NCBI GenBank assembly: GCA_017535315.1 | Contig: JAFXUD010000012.1 | Coordinates: 62,001-126,000, forward strand | Direction of reading: 5' to 3' | DNA: 64,000 bases | Origin: Victivallales bacterium | GTDB taxonomy: Bacteria; Verrucomicrobiota; Lentisphaeria; Oligosphaerales; Oligosphaeraceae | Shown here: positions 18,811 through 26,421 of the stretch, one piece after another | Position numbering within the stretch: position 1 is the first letter of the stretch | How the letters are laid out: each line of letters opens with the position of its first letter | Position numbers and translations under genes: made by a program | The notes under the pieces: generated by a model | Database searches by the model: none | Told to the model about the DNA's origin: nothing | The model's input: the letters and a program-made list of their open reading frames with translations, nothing else

Positions 18811-19518
18811 TTAATTATCTGTCACTTTGCCGAAAACTTTCTTTTCAGCCTCGGCTTCATATTTTGTATATGGAAACTCTTTCTGTTTCAGCACCGTAAT
18901 CTGAAACATCAACTGCAATGTCCTGAAAATGCAATAAACATCAAGCCCAATACTTTGTCTATGCACATACATACTTGCAAGAAAATCCCGTACAGGAGCA
19001 ACCTTTTTTGCAAACTCTTCATTGTCCTTCACAACTAGTTCTCCATGTGCATAGTCAAAAAGACTGTCAAGACACGCCAAACCAGGCCTAATTGTCAGTA
19101 CATTATCATATTTCCCAATGTAGTGATTCTTTACTCCTGCCTCTGAAAGAGGCCTTGGACCTACAATACTCATCTGACCTGACAAAATATTGAATAGCTG
19201 CGGTAATTCATCTAGTTTGCTTTTTCGTAAAAAACCACCAAACTTGAATATTCTATTTTCATTTGCAATATATCCACCTTCTCGTTGTTCTCCCTCTCCT
19301 TTTATCTCTGGATGATATACATGCATGGAACGGAACTTATAGAGCGTAAATTTCTTATTGTTCTTTCCTATACGGTCGGCACAATAAAAAACAGGTCCCT
19401 TGCTTGAGCATTTGATGCAAATTGCAATCAACAACCATAAAGGTGATGTTACAACAATCGCCAATGCCGAACATAAGACATCAAACAACCGTTTTATCAA
19501 TCGATATAAAGATTTCAT
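18811..19518 (-). CDS. PglC-type phosphoglycosyl transferase (initiating sugar transferase)
   Basis: A 235-aa bacterial sugar transferase of the small monotopic type. The N-terminal re-entrant hydrophobic helix is LFDVLCSALAIVVTSPLWLL. It is followed by GPVFYCADRIGKNNKKFTLYKFRSMH, the catalytic Asp-Glu pair in SKLDELPQLFNIL near residue 115, SIVGPRPL, and IRPGLACLDSL. It would transfer phospho-sugar from a UDP-sugar to undecaprenyl phosphate at the inner leaflet, starting the repeat unit. Its likely donor is a UDP-HexNAc made by the nucleotidyltransferase and kinase domain upstream. It sits between the PIG-L deacetylase and the tandem ATP-grasp genes. Confidence 0.9.
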   Translation of the reverse strand: MKSLYRLIKRLFDVLCSALAIVVTSPLWLLIAICIKCSSKGPVFYCADRIGKNNKKFTLYKFRSMHVYHPEIKGEGEQREGGYIANENRIFKFGGFLRKSKLDELPQLFNILSGQMSIVGPRPLSEAGVKNHYIGKYDNVLTIRPGLACLDSLFDYAHGELVVKDNEEFAKKVAPVRDFLASMYVHRQSIGLDVYCIFRTLQLMFQITVLKQKEFPYTKYEAEAEKKVFGKVTDN

Positions 19519-19529
19519 ATAAGATATCC

Positions 19530-20189
19530 CTACTTTGTTTCCCTTATGAGCATGAACGCTTCAGCGGCTTTCACATTGACAGTTGCACCCCTTAGTTTGG
19601 CAAGTGCCTCCACTGTTTCAAGAGAACGCAAATCTGGGAATGGATGAACCTGTGATTTATAAAAGGCAAGCGCTTTTTTCTTATCCTCTAAAAAGTCTGT
19701 AATGTCCTCAAACACATTTGGAATAAACGAATAATTTTCCGATGGAATGTTTATTCCTGTCTCCGAAAGCGTTTCGTATGCATAGATGCGTTTCACAGGA
19801 TGATTATACTTCTCTCGAAGAGCGACCATAGCGGCTTCTATTACAATCTGGTGGTCTTTCTGCATATCTCCCCAGAACGGCAGATATACCTCTTCTGGCT
19901 GCACTTTGACAATGGCATCAAAGAAAGCCTTGTTCAAATCCGTCCTTGGAAATTTTTCTAGATTGTTTGCCCAAAATGGAAAACCGATGTACTCATCTAT
20001 ATTGCAGAACGCATGAGCCTGCTTCATCTCTTCATGGATAATCATCGTACAAGGGGGCAACTTCAAGCCTTCTTTGGCTGTCACGACACACACTGCAACA
20101 TAGTCCCCCGCCGCCTTCCTCTTCAATATAGTTCCCCCAACCCCGATGATTTCATCATCACGATGTGGCGCAAAAATCAATACTCTCAT
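19530..20189 (-). CDS. PIG-L family deacetylase
   Basis: A 219-aa LmbE/PIG-L type zinc-dependent N-deacetylase. The metal-binding signature is at the N-terminus (FAPHRDDEIIGVGGTI, the PHxDDE motif), and a later His lies in WGDMQKDHQIVIEAAM near residue 115. The family removes acetyl from GlcNAc-type sugars, often on lipid-linked or nucleotide-linked substrates. Between the nucleotidyltransferase and the PglC-like gene, it probably creates a free amine on the first HexNAc. That amine would be a natural acceptor for an ATP-grasp ligase, which makes a coherent chemical story but is inference. The gap to the sugar transferase gene is 11 bp. Confidence 0.88.
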   Translation of the reverse strand: MRVLIFAPHRDDEIIGVGGTILKRKAAGDYVAVCVVTAKEGLKLPPCTMIIHEEMKQAHAFCNIDEYIGFPFWANNLEKFPRTDLNKAFFDAIVKVQPEEVYLPFWGDMQKDHQIVIEAAMVALREKYNHPVKRIYAYETLSETGINIPSENYSFIPNVFEDITDFLEDKKKALAFYKSQVHPFPDLRSLETVEALAKLRGATVNVKAAEAFMLIRETK

Positions 20190-20227
20190 GCAAATTAACC
20201 TTTTTAATTATTCAGTTCCAACAATTC

Positions 20228-20410
20228 TTATTCCTGACTCTCCATATAAGCCTGATAGAATAATTGCGGATTCTGTTTTCTCAACCCTTTGAATTCGAAG
20301 AACTCTTTGACCTTCGGACGTGAAAGCGTTGGTCCACACATGATCTGCTCGTAGTCAATCGCAGGATGGGAATTGATCTCACACAGTTTCATTCCATCCT
20401 CTGTGATGAT
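20228..20410 (-). pseudogene. C-terminal remnant of an ATPgrasp_ST-type gene
   Basis: An open stretch of 60 codons on the minus strand ends at TAA 20228-20230. Its upstream frame closes with a TGA just beside the stop of the nucleotidyltransferase gene. The translation contains EDGMKLCEINSHPAIDYEQ, the typical end loop of sugar-transfer-associated ATP-grasp proteins, compare the end of the protein at 4944-6056. Only the last fifth of such a protein is present. An ATG at 20392 with AGAGGA before it could yield a 54-aa product, so a small expressed protein cannot be excluded. I read it as the leftover of a deleted or replaced ligase gene. Confidence 0.6.
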
Positions 20411-20414
20411 TCAA

Positions 20415-21164
20415 TCAGCCCTTTGTCGATTGCATTCTCTTCGTGAGGATTTCCTCGCAGATGGCAACATCGTCGGGGGTGTTGATGCCCCTGGGGTCAT
20501 CGGGATTGTCCGTTGGGAATGTCTCGACGGTCATGCCCCTTCGCGCCATGAGTTCGGGGATTTCGGTAAGGTAGTATTCGTGCTGGACGTTGTTGGTCTT
20601 GAGCTGCGGAAGAAGTTCGAAGAGGGACTTGCTGTTGAAAACAAGGACGCCCGCCTCCAGTTCGGGGATTTTAGCCTGTTCGGGCGTGCAGTCCTTCCCC
20701 TCGACGATGCGCTGGAAGCGCCCGTTCTCGTCCCTGACAATCCTTGCCCACATCTTAAAAGCGGGGTTGACAGCGGTGAGAAGCGTGCAATCGGCGTGTT
20801 TTGCCTCATGGAACTCACACATTGCCTTCATGCATTCATACCTGAACAGGGGCATGTCGCCAAAGGCGACAAGCACGGTCCCGTCATAGTCCTTAAAGGC
20901 GTCGGCGCATTGCATGACGGCGTGTCCCGTTCCAAGCTGCTCCCGCTGTTCAACATAATGGTACTTGTCGCCAAAGTAGCCGATGATCTCCTCTTTCTTG
21001 TAGCCGACCACGATGTAGGTGTCATCGGGAGCGATAAAGTTGGTCTGCTCCAGGACGATTTCAAGAAGGGGACGCCCGCACAGGTGAAACATCGCCTTCG
21101 GCGGTGCGTCAGGGGACTTGCTTAGGCGGGTGCCTTTCCCTGCTGCTGGAATGATGACTCTCAT
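20415..21164 (-). CDS. Sugar-1-phosphate nucleotidyltransferase (GlmU-N-like)
   Basis: A 249-aa nucleotidyltransferase with the GlmU/GalU-type start IIPAAGKGTRLSKSPDAPPKAMFHLCGRPLLE, the base-binding QLGTGHAV near residue 78, the metal Asp in AFGDMPLF near residue 103, and VEGKDCTPEQ near residue 155. There is no left-handed beta-helix, so it lacks the acetyltransferase half of GlmU. QLGTGHAV is the usual uridine-binding motif, so UTP is the likely nucleotide. It lies 13 bp downstream of the fusion gene whose C-terminal domain is a HexNAc-1-kinase homologue. The pair would convert free HexNAc to HexNAc-1-P and then to UDP-HexNAc. Confidence 0.85.
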   Translation of the reverse strand: MRVIIPAAGKGTRLSKSPDAPPKAMFHLCGRPLLEIVLEQTNFIAPDDTYIVVGYKKEEIIGYFGDKYHYVEQREQLGTGHAVMQCADAFKDYDGTVLVAFGDMPLFRYECMKAMCEFHEAKHADCTLLTAVNPAFKMWARIVRDENGRFQRIVEGKDCTPEQAKIPELEAGVLVFNSKSLFELLPQLKTNNVQHEYYLTEIPELMARRGMTVETFPTDNPDDPRGINTPDDVAICEEILTKRMQSTKG

Positions 21165-21177
21165 GGTAAATGTTTTC

Positions 21178-24100
21178 CTACTGTTTGGTGTTTAGACCAA
21201 GCCTGGCATAGATATCTGAAAGAATTTGCTTGATTTTAGGGAGTTTTGCTTCCATATCCTCCAGCAACTTGAGTTGCGTGCGGGCACGGTCCAGGTTTTG
21301 TCCCTGATAGAAAATGTAGTAGTAGGTGTCGCCGTTGACATGGTCCATGAGGAAGCGGATACCGTCCTCTGCAGTGATAACCAGCGCGGCGTAAGGAAGT
21401 AGCTCCAGTTCGCGGGGAGTGAGCATCTTGCCGCACTGTTCCAGCCAACCGTTCGCATATTGCTCGTAAAGATTCAGATCGCACCAGACCTTGGAGAGGT
21501 CCTTTTCGTCGTCTTTTGCGGGATTCGTGCCAATGCGCATCGAATCGCCGAAGTCGTAGAGCGGGGTGGAGGGCATGACGGTGTCCAGGTCAATGACGGC
21601 AACGGGCGCGTTGGTCTCGTCGTCGAACAGCACATTGTTGAGGTTGCAGTCGTTGTGGCCAAGGCGTAGGGGAATGTCACCATTCTGGAGCGCATTGGAG
21701 ATTATCTTGAAAAGCTCCACATGCCGACGAACAAAATCCAGTTCAGGCTGCACCTGGGTTGCACGCCCGACTGGGTTTGCTTTGACAGCCTCCTCCAGAG
21801 CCTGATAGCGGGCAAAGGTGTCATGGAAATGGGGAAGAACCTCATGAATCGAAGCGGGATCAAGACCTTCCAGTCCCTTCAGGAAGGCTCCGAAAGCCTG
21901 TCCTGCATTGTAGAAGACCTGGGAATTTTCGGGGATATCATAGGAATGGACGTGGCCAATGTAGCTGAGCATCCGCCACGCGCCCGATTCGTCCTCGTAA
22001 AAGTTCTTCCTTTCCTGTGTTTGAATGACCAGTTGGTTGGCAAGAGTATCGGGCCTTCCTGGCAGACGGAAGTGTTTCTGCAGATGGGTGGTGACTTGGG
22101 CGAAATTGTCCATCAGCGCCCAGGCATCCGAAAAGACATTGGTGTTGATACGCTGAAGGGTATAGCTCTTCAGCGTACCGTCCTTTTCCTTCATGTCAAT
22201 GCGGTAGGTGCGGTTGATATAGCCCTTGTTCATCGGGATGGCGGCAACGACCTCGCCTTCAATATTGAACTTCAAGGCAATCCGTTCAAGGTTGTTGATG
22301 GGCTCCTGGGCCTTGACCAGCGTGGAGGCTGCAAATGGGGCTGAATTTTGCATGTCTGGCATATGGTAGGAGTTAACCAATTCTGTGATGCGTTCCTGCA
22401 CATCATCACAATTGTCCCGCACCGCCTTGAAAAATGCCAGCAGCTTCTGGATGAACTCATCGCATTCCATTCGGGTGGGATTGGCGATGTAGATGCGGTT
22501 GCAGGGGGTCTTGCGCATTCCTTCTTCCCACATTAGCGGCTCCTCGCGAAGTTTCTCGCCTGGGCGAAGCCCGGTGTATTGAATCGCAATATCAACCTCT
22601 GGCTCCAGACCGTTGAGGCGTATGAGCTTGCGTGCAATGTCATCGATGCGGTAGGGTGTACCCATGTCCAGAACAAATATATCTCCGTCCTGCGAATAGG
22701 CCACGGATTGAAGGATGAGCCGAACGGTTTCGGTGATGGACATGCAGAATCGGGTGGCCTCCTTGTCGGAAATCAGGACAGGACCTCCATTGGCTATCTG
22801 CTTCTGGAAGAGCTGGAAGACAGAACCTTCGGAACCAAGTACGGTCCCGAATCGAATGGTGGTGAACTCCGTGGAACAACTATCCCCCAGAACTGGCATC
22901 TTCTCCCAGGCATGGATATTGGGTGAAAAGAGCTTGGAGAGCTGACCCGTGCTGGAAAAGGTCTGGAATGTCTGCATGAGCAGTTCGCAGAGACGGCTTG
23001 CTGCACCTAGGATGCTGGTTGGATTGACTGCCTTGTCGCTGGAGAGCAGAATGAAATGGCGGCAACCGTACGCCATTGCAATGTAGGCGGTTTTGTAGGT
23101 GCCTATCACATTGTTTTTCAACGCCTCGCAGGGAGAACCTTCCATAAGGCTGAGATGCTTGTGACCTGCGGCGTGGAAAACGATTTCTGGACGGCATTCG
23201 TCGAATACCTGCGCAACTCGACGCGTGTCACGCACAGAGCCGACAAAAGCCGCCACGTCAATCTCAGGATGGTTTTTCTTCAGCTCAAGCTGAAGAAGAT
23301 AAACGTTGTTCTCGTTGATGTCGAAAATGACAAGGCGTTTGGGGGCGAAGGTGGCAAGCTGTCGGCATAACTCCGATCCCATTGAACCGCCACCGCCAGT
23401 GACCAGAATCACTTTTCCTTGCACATATTCTTTGATTTCCTCCTGGTTGATATTGACTGGGTCGCGCCCCAAGAGGTCATCCACCGAGACAGTGCGCATC
23501 TGGGAAAGCGAAACCTCGTCGTTACTGAATTGATAGTAGCCTGGCAGCAGCTTGACTTCACACCCAGTCTCCTGGCAGACGTTGAGAAGAGCACAACGCT
23601 CATTGAAGTTGAGACTGGGTATGGCGATGAATATTTTGGTTATGCCATATTTGGCGACCGCTGGAAGAATCTGGTCGCGCCCGCCGACGATGGGCACATC
23701 TTCCAACATGCAGTTCCATTTGTCTTTATCGTCGTCGATAATGCATTTGAACTGGATGTTGCGCAGGGTGGTGGTGGAAATGTCGCGAAGGACGAGCTGT
23801 CCCGCCGAACCGCCGCCGATAAGCATTGCATATTCCAGTTTGCCCTCTTTGTTGCTGGTGGAACGGGCGTACAGCAGTTTGATGATTCGCATGCAAAATC
23901 GGCTGCACAGTAGCAACACCAGCTGGAAAAAACCTCCCAACACGTAGTAGGAGATGGGCATGCGCTTCAGGAAGAGAAGGCCAATTACCCCATAGAGGAT
24001 GGTGGTGGGGAGAACCGCCACAATGCATCGAACTAGCTCTCTGTAGCTGGCATAGTCCCACAGACGATTGTACAGATGGACTATTTTGTAAATCGCCAGG

Positions 24101-24276
24101 CAGATGATCGCATAGTAAGGCGTCATCACTTCATAGCCATGCAGAAACTTATCTGGTATGTCCTCGAGCGAAAAGTCAAACCGCACAAACAAGGCCAGGA
24201 GATAGGCCAGCCAGATTCCCGCTATGTCGCCTATGAACAGCAACAGCGATATTTTTTGATGCTTGCGTATTTGCAT
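21178..24276 (-). CDS. Fusion: CapD/WbpM-like nucleotide-sugar dehydratase + N-acetylhexosamine kinase
   Basis: A 1032-aa protein with two parts. Residues 1-630 match the membrane-anchored CapD/WbpM/PglF group: four N-terminal helices, a CoA-binding-like domain, NAD motif VTGGGGSMGSE near residue 292, and YTGLRPGEKL near 560. Residues 660-1030 match NahK-type N-acetylhexosamine 1-kinases: INRTYRID, catalytic HNDCNLNNVLF near 875 and metal-binding VIDLDTVMP near 892. Normally these are separate proteins of about 620 and 360 aa. The reading frame is continuous. In the dehydratase the catalytic MGATK-type motif reads LGAAS, so Met and Lys are replaced; activity is doubtful. The uridylyltransferase gene follows directly. 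Confidence 0.85.
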   Translation of the reverse strand: MQIRKHQKISLLLFIGDIAGIWLAYLLALFVRFDFSLEDIPDKFLHGYEVMTPYYAIICLAIYKIVHLYNRLWDYASYRELVRCIVAVLPTTILYGVIGLLFLKRMPISYYVLGGFFQLVLLLCSRFCMRIIKLLYARSTSNKEGKLEYAMLIGGGSAGQLVLRDISTTTLRNIQFKCIIDDDKDKWNCMLEDVPIVGGRDQILPAVAKYGITKIFIAIPSLNFNERCALLNVCQETGCEVKLLPGYYQFSNDEVSLSQMRTVSVDDLLGRDPVNINQEEIKEYVQGKVILVTGGGGSMGSELCRQLATFAPKRLVIFDINENNVYLLQLELKKNHPEIDVAAFVGSVRDTRRVAQVFDECRPEIVFHAAGHKHLSLMEGSPCEALKNNVIGTYKTAYIAMAYGCRHFILLSSDKAVNPTSILGAASRLCELLMQTFQTFSSTGQLSKLFSPNIHAWEKMPVLGDSCSTEFTTIRFGTVLGSEGSVFQLFQKQIANGGPVLISDKEATRFCMSITETVRLILQSVAYSQDGDIFVLDMGTPYRIDDIARKLIRLNGLEPEVDIAIQYTGLRPGEKLREEPLMWEEGMRKTPCNRIYIANPTRMECDEFIQKLLAFFKAVRDNCDDVQERITELVNSYHMPDMQNSAPFAASTLVKAQEPINNLERIALKFNIEGEVVAAIPMNKGYINRTYRIDMKEKDGTLKSYTLQRINTNVFSDAWALMDNFAQVTTHLQKHFRLPGRPDTLANQLVIQTQERKNFYEDESGAWRMLSYIGHVHSYDIPENSQVFYNAGQAFGAFLKGLEGLDPASIHEVLPHFHDTFARYQALEEAVKANPVGRATQVQPELDFVRRHVELFKIISNALQNGDIPLRLGHNDCNLNNVLFDDETNAPVAVIDLDTVMPSTPLYDFGDSMRIGTNPAKDDEKDLSKVWCDLNLYEQYANGWLEQCGKMLTPRELELLPYAALVITAEDGIRFLMDHVNGDTYYYIFYQGQNLDRARTQLKLLEDMEAKLPKIKQILSDIYARLGLNTKQ

Positions 24277-24337
24277 TTTGTATGTGAAAATTTGGTTGCT
24301 TGCGATAAATGGAGACGAGAAGGGGTAAGCAGTAGAA

Positions 24338-24919
24338 CTATTCCTCCACTTTTCTCATCTTGTATTTGGAAGGGTCGATTTGAGCGCGGACGAATTGGTT
24401 GACAAACTCAATTTCAACCGTCCACAGGTAAAAACACTCTTTTTCCCTAAGCCATCCTGTCACGCCTGCCCAGGCGCCTGATTCTATGACAAAGCGGTCA
24501 CCCTCCACGAGTCCGACATTGAACTCAAGCTCTTGTTCCAGACCAGCCAGCTCCACACCGCGAACTGTCCTGACATCTTCAAGAAACTTCGGCGTATCCG
24601 AAACTGGAAGGATGTAGTTAACCGATTTCGAGGCAAATAACTTCTGCTGGCTCTCTTTGGTGAACTTGACAAACACGTAGGATGGAAACATCGGGCGATA
24701 GACCATCCGTGTGTAATTGTACTGTTTTCCCTTGCTGGTGTAGTTGTTGTGTTTCCAGCTCTTCTTCAGAGGCAGGTAACTCACCAGACCACAACTTTTG
24801 CAATAGTCGTAAAACCTAAACTCATGCAGAGGCATCGTATAAACAGGGCAGACGATTTCCTCGCCCGAAGGCATCAGAATGCGCTCGTCAAACTCTGGAC
24901 TGATACTCTCTGTTTTCAT
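24338..24919 (-). CDS. NusG paralogue (RfaH/LoaP/UpxY-type antiterminator)
   Basis: A 193-aa protein with a NusG N-terminal domain (VYTMPLHEFRFYDYCKSCGLVSYLPL, then RPMFPSYVFVKF near residue 85) and a C-terminal KOW-like region (LVEGDRFVIESGAWAGVTGWL near residue 140). Specialised NusG paralogues at the head of capsule, O-antigen or antibiotic loci bind RNA polymerase and suppress termination through the long operon they start. It is the first gene of the minus-strand locus, and everything downstream to position 20 is co-directional, a run of about 24 kb. The leader contains a hairpin (24948-24969) that is a candidate recognition element. RfaH, LoaP and UpxY cannot be distinguished by eye. 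Confidence 0.85.
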   Translation of the reverse strand: MKTESISPEFDERILMPSGEEIVCPVYTMPLHEFRFYDYCKSCGLVSYLPLKKSWKHNNYTSKGKQYNYTRMVYRPMFPSYVFVKFTKESQQKLFASKSVNYILPVSDTPKFLEDVRTVRGVELAGLEQELEFNVGLVEGDRFVIESGAWAGVTGWLREKECFYLWTVEIEFVNQFVRAQIDPSKYKMRKVEE

Positions 24920-24947
24920 TGGTTATGAGACAATGCTATCGCAACCC

Positions 24948-24969
24948 CCAGAACTAACTGCTTTTCTGG
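24948..24969 (-). promoter_or_regulatory. Leader hairpin upstream of the nusG-like gene
   Basis: A 6-bp perfect stem (CCAGAA / TTCTGG) with a 10-nt loop lies about 29 nt before the nusG-like ATG and downstream of the proposed promoter. There is no U-run after it, so it is not a simple terminator. LoaP-type antiterminators recognise a hairpin in the 5' leader of their operon. A similar role here is inference. Confidence 0.35.
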
Positions 24970-24996
24970 AATCCTCAAAAAAATGCTTTTCTTTTT

Positions 24997-25014
24997 AGGT
25001 GATGGCATCCACCT
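24997..25014. promoter_or_regulatory. Imperfect palindrome at the predicted transcription start
   Basis: An 18-bp imperfect palindrome, AGGTGATGGCATCCACCT, sits where the minus-strand transcript predicted from the -10 element at 25017-25022 would start. It could be an operator or a 5'-terminal RNA hairpin. Confidence 0.35.
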
Positions 25015-25016
25015 AT

Positions 25017-25044
25017 ACTATACAACTTCTTTAAATAATAACAA
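25017..25044 (-). promoter_or_regulatory. Sigma-70-like promoter of the polysaccharide locus
   Basis: On the minus strand, a -35 TTGTTA (25039-25044) and a -10 TATAGT (25017-25022) are separated by 16 bp. The site is about 100 bp before the nusG-like start codon. It is the best promoter match in the 301-bp divergent intergenic region 24920-25220. Confidence 0.45.
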
Positions 25045-25090
25045 GAATACTCTAGGCAAAAAACCTACAAGTTATCCCAAAACAAGCTAC

Positions 25091-25122
25091 AGGAGCTAGA
25101 GGGTCTTGGTTCTTTAGCTCCT
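25091..25122. promoter_or_regulatory. Inverted repeat AGGAGCTA/TAGCTCCT in the divergent intergenic region
   Basis: A perfect 8-bp inverted repeat with a 16-nt spacer lies between the minus-strand promoter and the rlmI-like gene. It has no clear T-run on either strand. It may be an operator or an RNA structure; nothing else gene-like is seen in 24920-25220. Confidence 0.35.
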
Positions 25123-25143
25123 TGAGTTTTATGCCTCCGTGCC

Positions 25144-25171
25144 TTGAAAACTCGACTTTTTCGTATATCTT
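25144..25171 (+). promoter_or_regulatory. Possible promoter of the rlmI-rpoN operon
   Basis: TTGAAA (25144-25149) and TATCTT (25166-25171) are separated by 16 bp, about 50 bp before the ATG at 25221. This is a moderate consensus match only. Confidence 0.35.
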
Positions 25172-25220
25172 AAAGTGAGATAACATCAATCTACTCGAAT
25201 CCGTATTCTTAACAATCACA

Positions 25221-26408
25221 ATGCCGAAGGAAATCATACTGCAAAAAGGACGGGAACGCTCGCTGCTGAGACGCCATCCGTGGATATTCGACGGCGCTGT
25301 GGCCGCCGTCTCGGGCGCACCTCTGCCAGGCGACACGGTAGAGGTCTATTCCTTTGAGGGAAATTGGCTAGCCCGCGCCTCCTACTCCCCCGTCTCCAAA
25401 CTTCGTGCACGCGTCTGGACATTTGACCAGGCCGAGCCAATCGACCAGGAGTTCTTCAACAGGCGGATTGACGCCGCCGCCGCATATCGTTCCCGCCTCG
25501 CACTTCAGAACGTCACCAACGCCTGGCGCCTTGTCCACGGCGAGGCCGATGGATTGCCTGGGTGCGTCATCGACCGATATGGCGACTTTGTCGTTTGCCA
25601 GTTTCTCTGCGCGGGCAGCGAGGCGGCACACGAGATGATTCTGGCTGCCCTCAGGCGCGATTCCTCCATCCGCGGCATCTATGAGCGCTCCGACACGGAC
25701 GCGCGGGAACGTGATGGACTTAAGAGCCGCTGCGGCCTTCTCTGGGGCGAGGAGCCGCCAGAGTTGTTTGCCATCCGCGAAAACGGCATCTCTTTTCTCG
25801 CCGACCTGCGAACTGGACACAAGACAGGATTCTACCTGGACCAGCGGGATAATCGTGCTTCCCTTCCTTTCTGCCACGGCGCCGATGTGCTCAACTGCTT
25901 CTGCTACACGGGTGGTTTCGGTCTTCGCGCCGCCTATGAAGGTGCAAAAAGCGTTACGCAAGTTGATTTGAGCGCCCCTGCATTGGAGCTGGCTCGACAA
26001 AACGCCGAGCTGAATGGCTTTTATGACTCCCTGTTCACATACACGAAAGCGGATGTCTTCGAGCAGCTCCGCAGATTTCGCGACATGGGGAGGCAGTTCG
26101 ATGTGGTCGTACTTGACCCGCCTAAATTCGCGGAAACGCCGAAGCAGTTGGAGAAGGCTGCCCGAGGCTACAAGGACATCAACCTTCTTGGAGCGAAGCT
26201 GACGCGTCCAGGCGGCTTCCTGGTTACCTTCTCTTGCTCGGGTGCCATGACGCCTGAACTTTTCGCGAAGATCGTCGGCGATGCCGCGCGCGACGCGGGC
26301 CGCTCCGCTAGAATCGTCAGGACAATGGGGCAGGCGCCAGACCACCCTGTCACCCTTGATTTCCCCGAGGGACGATACCTGACAGGCCTCCAGTTGTCAC
26401 TGTCATGA
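25221..26408 (+). CDS. rlmI: RlmI-like 23S rRNA (cytosine-C5) methyltransferase
   Basis: A 395-aa SAM-dependent RNA methyltransferase. An N-terminal PUA domain (ILQKGRERSLLRRHPWIFDGAVAAV, residues 5-75) is followed by an EEHEY-like linker and the Rossmann methyltransferase domain. The SAM motif DVLNCFCYTGGFGLRAAYEGA is near residue 215. The catalytic region VVLDPPKFAETPKQLEKAARGYKDIN is near 295, with the second Cys in TFSCSGAM near 335. RlmI methylates C1962 of 23S rRNA in E. coli; family members vary in site. It is the first gene of a plus-strand operon, 13 bp before rpoN, divergent from the polysaccharide locus. Its GC content is much higher than that of the polysaccharide genes. Confidence 0.88.
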   Translation: MPKEIILQKGRERSLLRRHPWIFDGAVAAVSGAPLPGDTVEVYSFEGNWLARASYSPVSKLRARVWTFDQAEPIDQEFFNRRIDAAAAYRSRLALQNVTNAWRLVHGEADGLPGCVIDRYGDFVVCQFLCAGSEAAHEMILAALRRDSSIRGIYERSDTDARERDGLKSRCGLLWGEEPPELFAIRENGISFLADLRTGHKTGFYLDQRDNRASLPFCHGADVLNCFCYTGGFGLRAAYEGAKSVTQVDLSAPALELARQNAELNGFYDSLFTYTKADVFEQLRRFRDMGRQFDVVVLDPPKFAETPKQLEKAARGYKDINLLGAKLTRPGGFLVTFSCSGAMTPELFAKIVGDAARDAGRSARIVRTMGQAPDHPVTLDFPEGRYLTGLQLSLS

Positions 26409-26421
26409 GGATGCCCCGACG

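Noticed and set aside
25368-26345. 325-codon minus-strand frame opposite the rlmI-like gene
   Set aside because: Shadow of the RlmI-like coding sequence; no motif, no ribosome-binding site.
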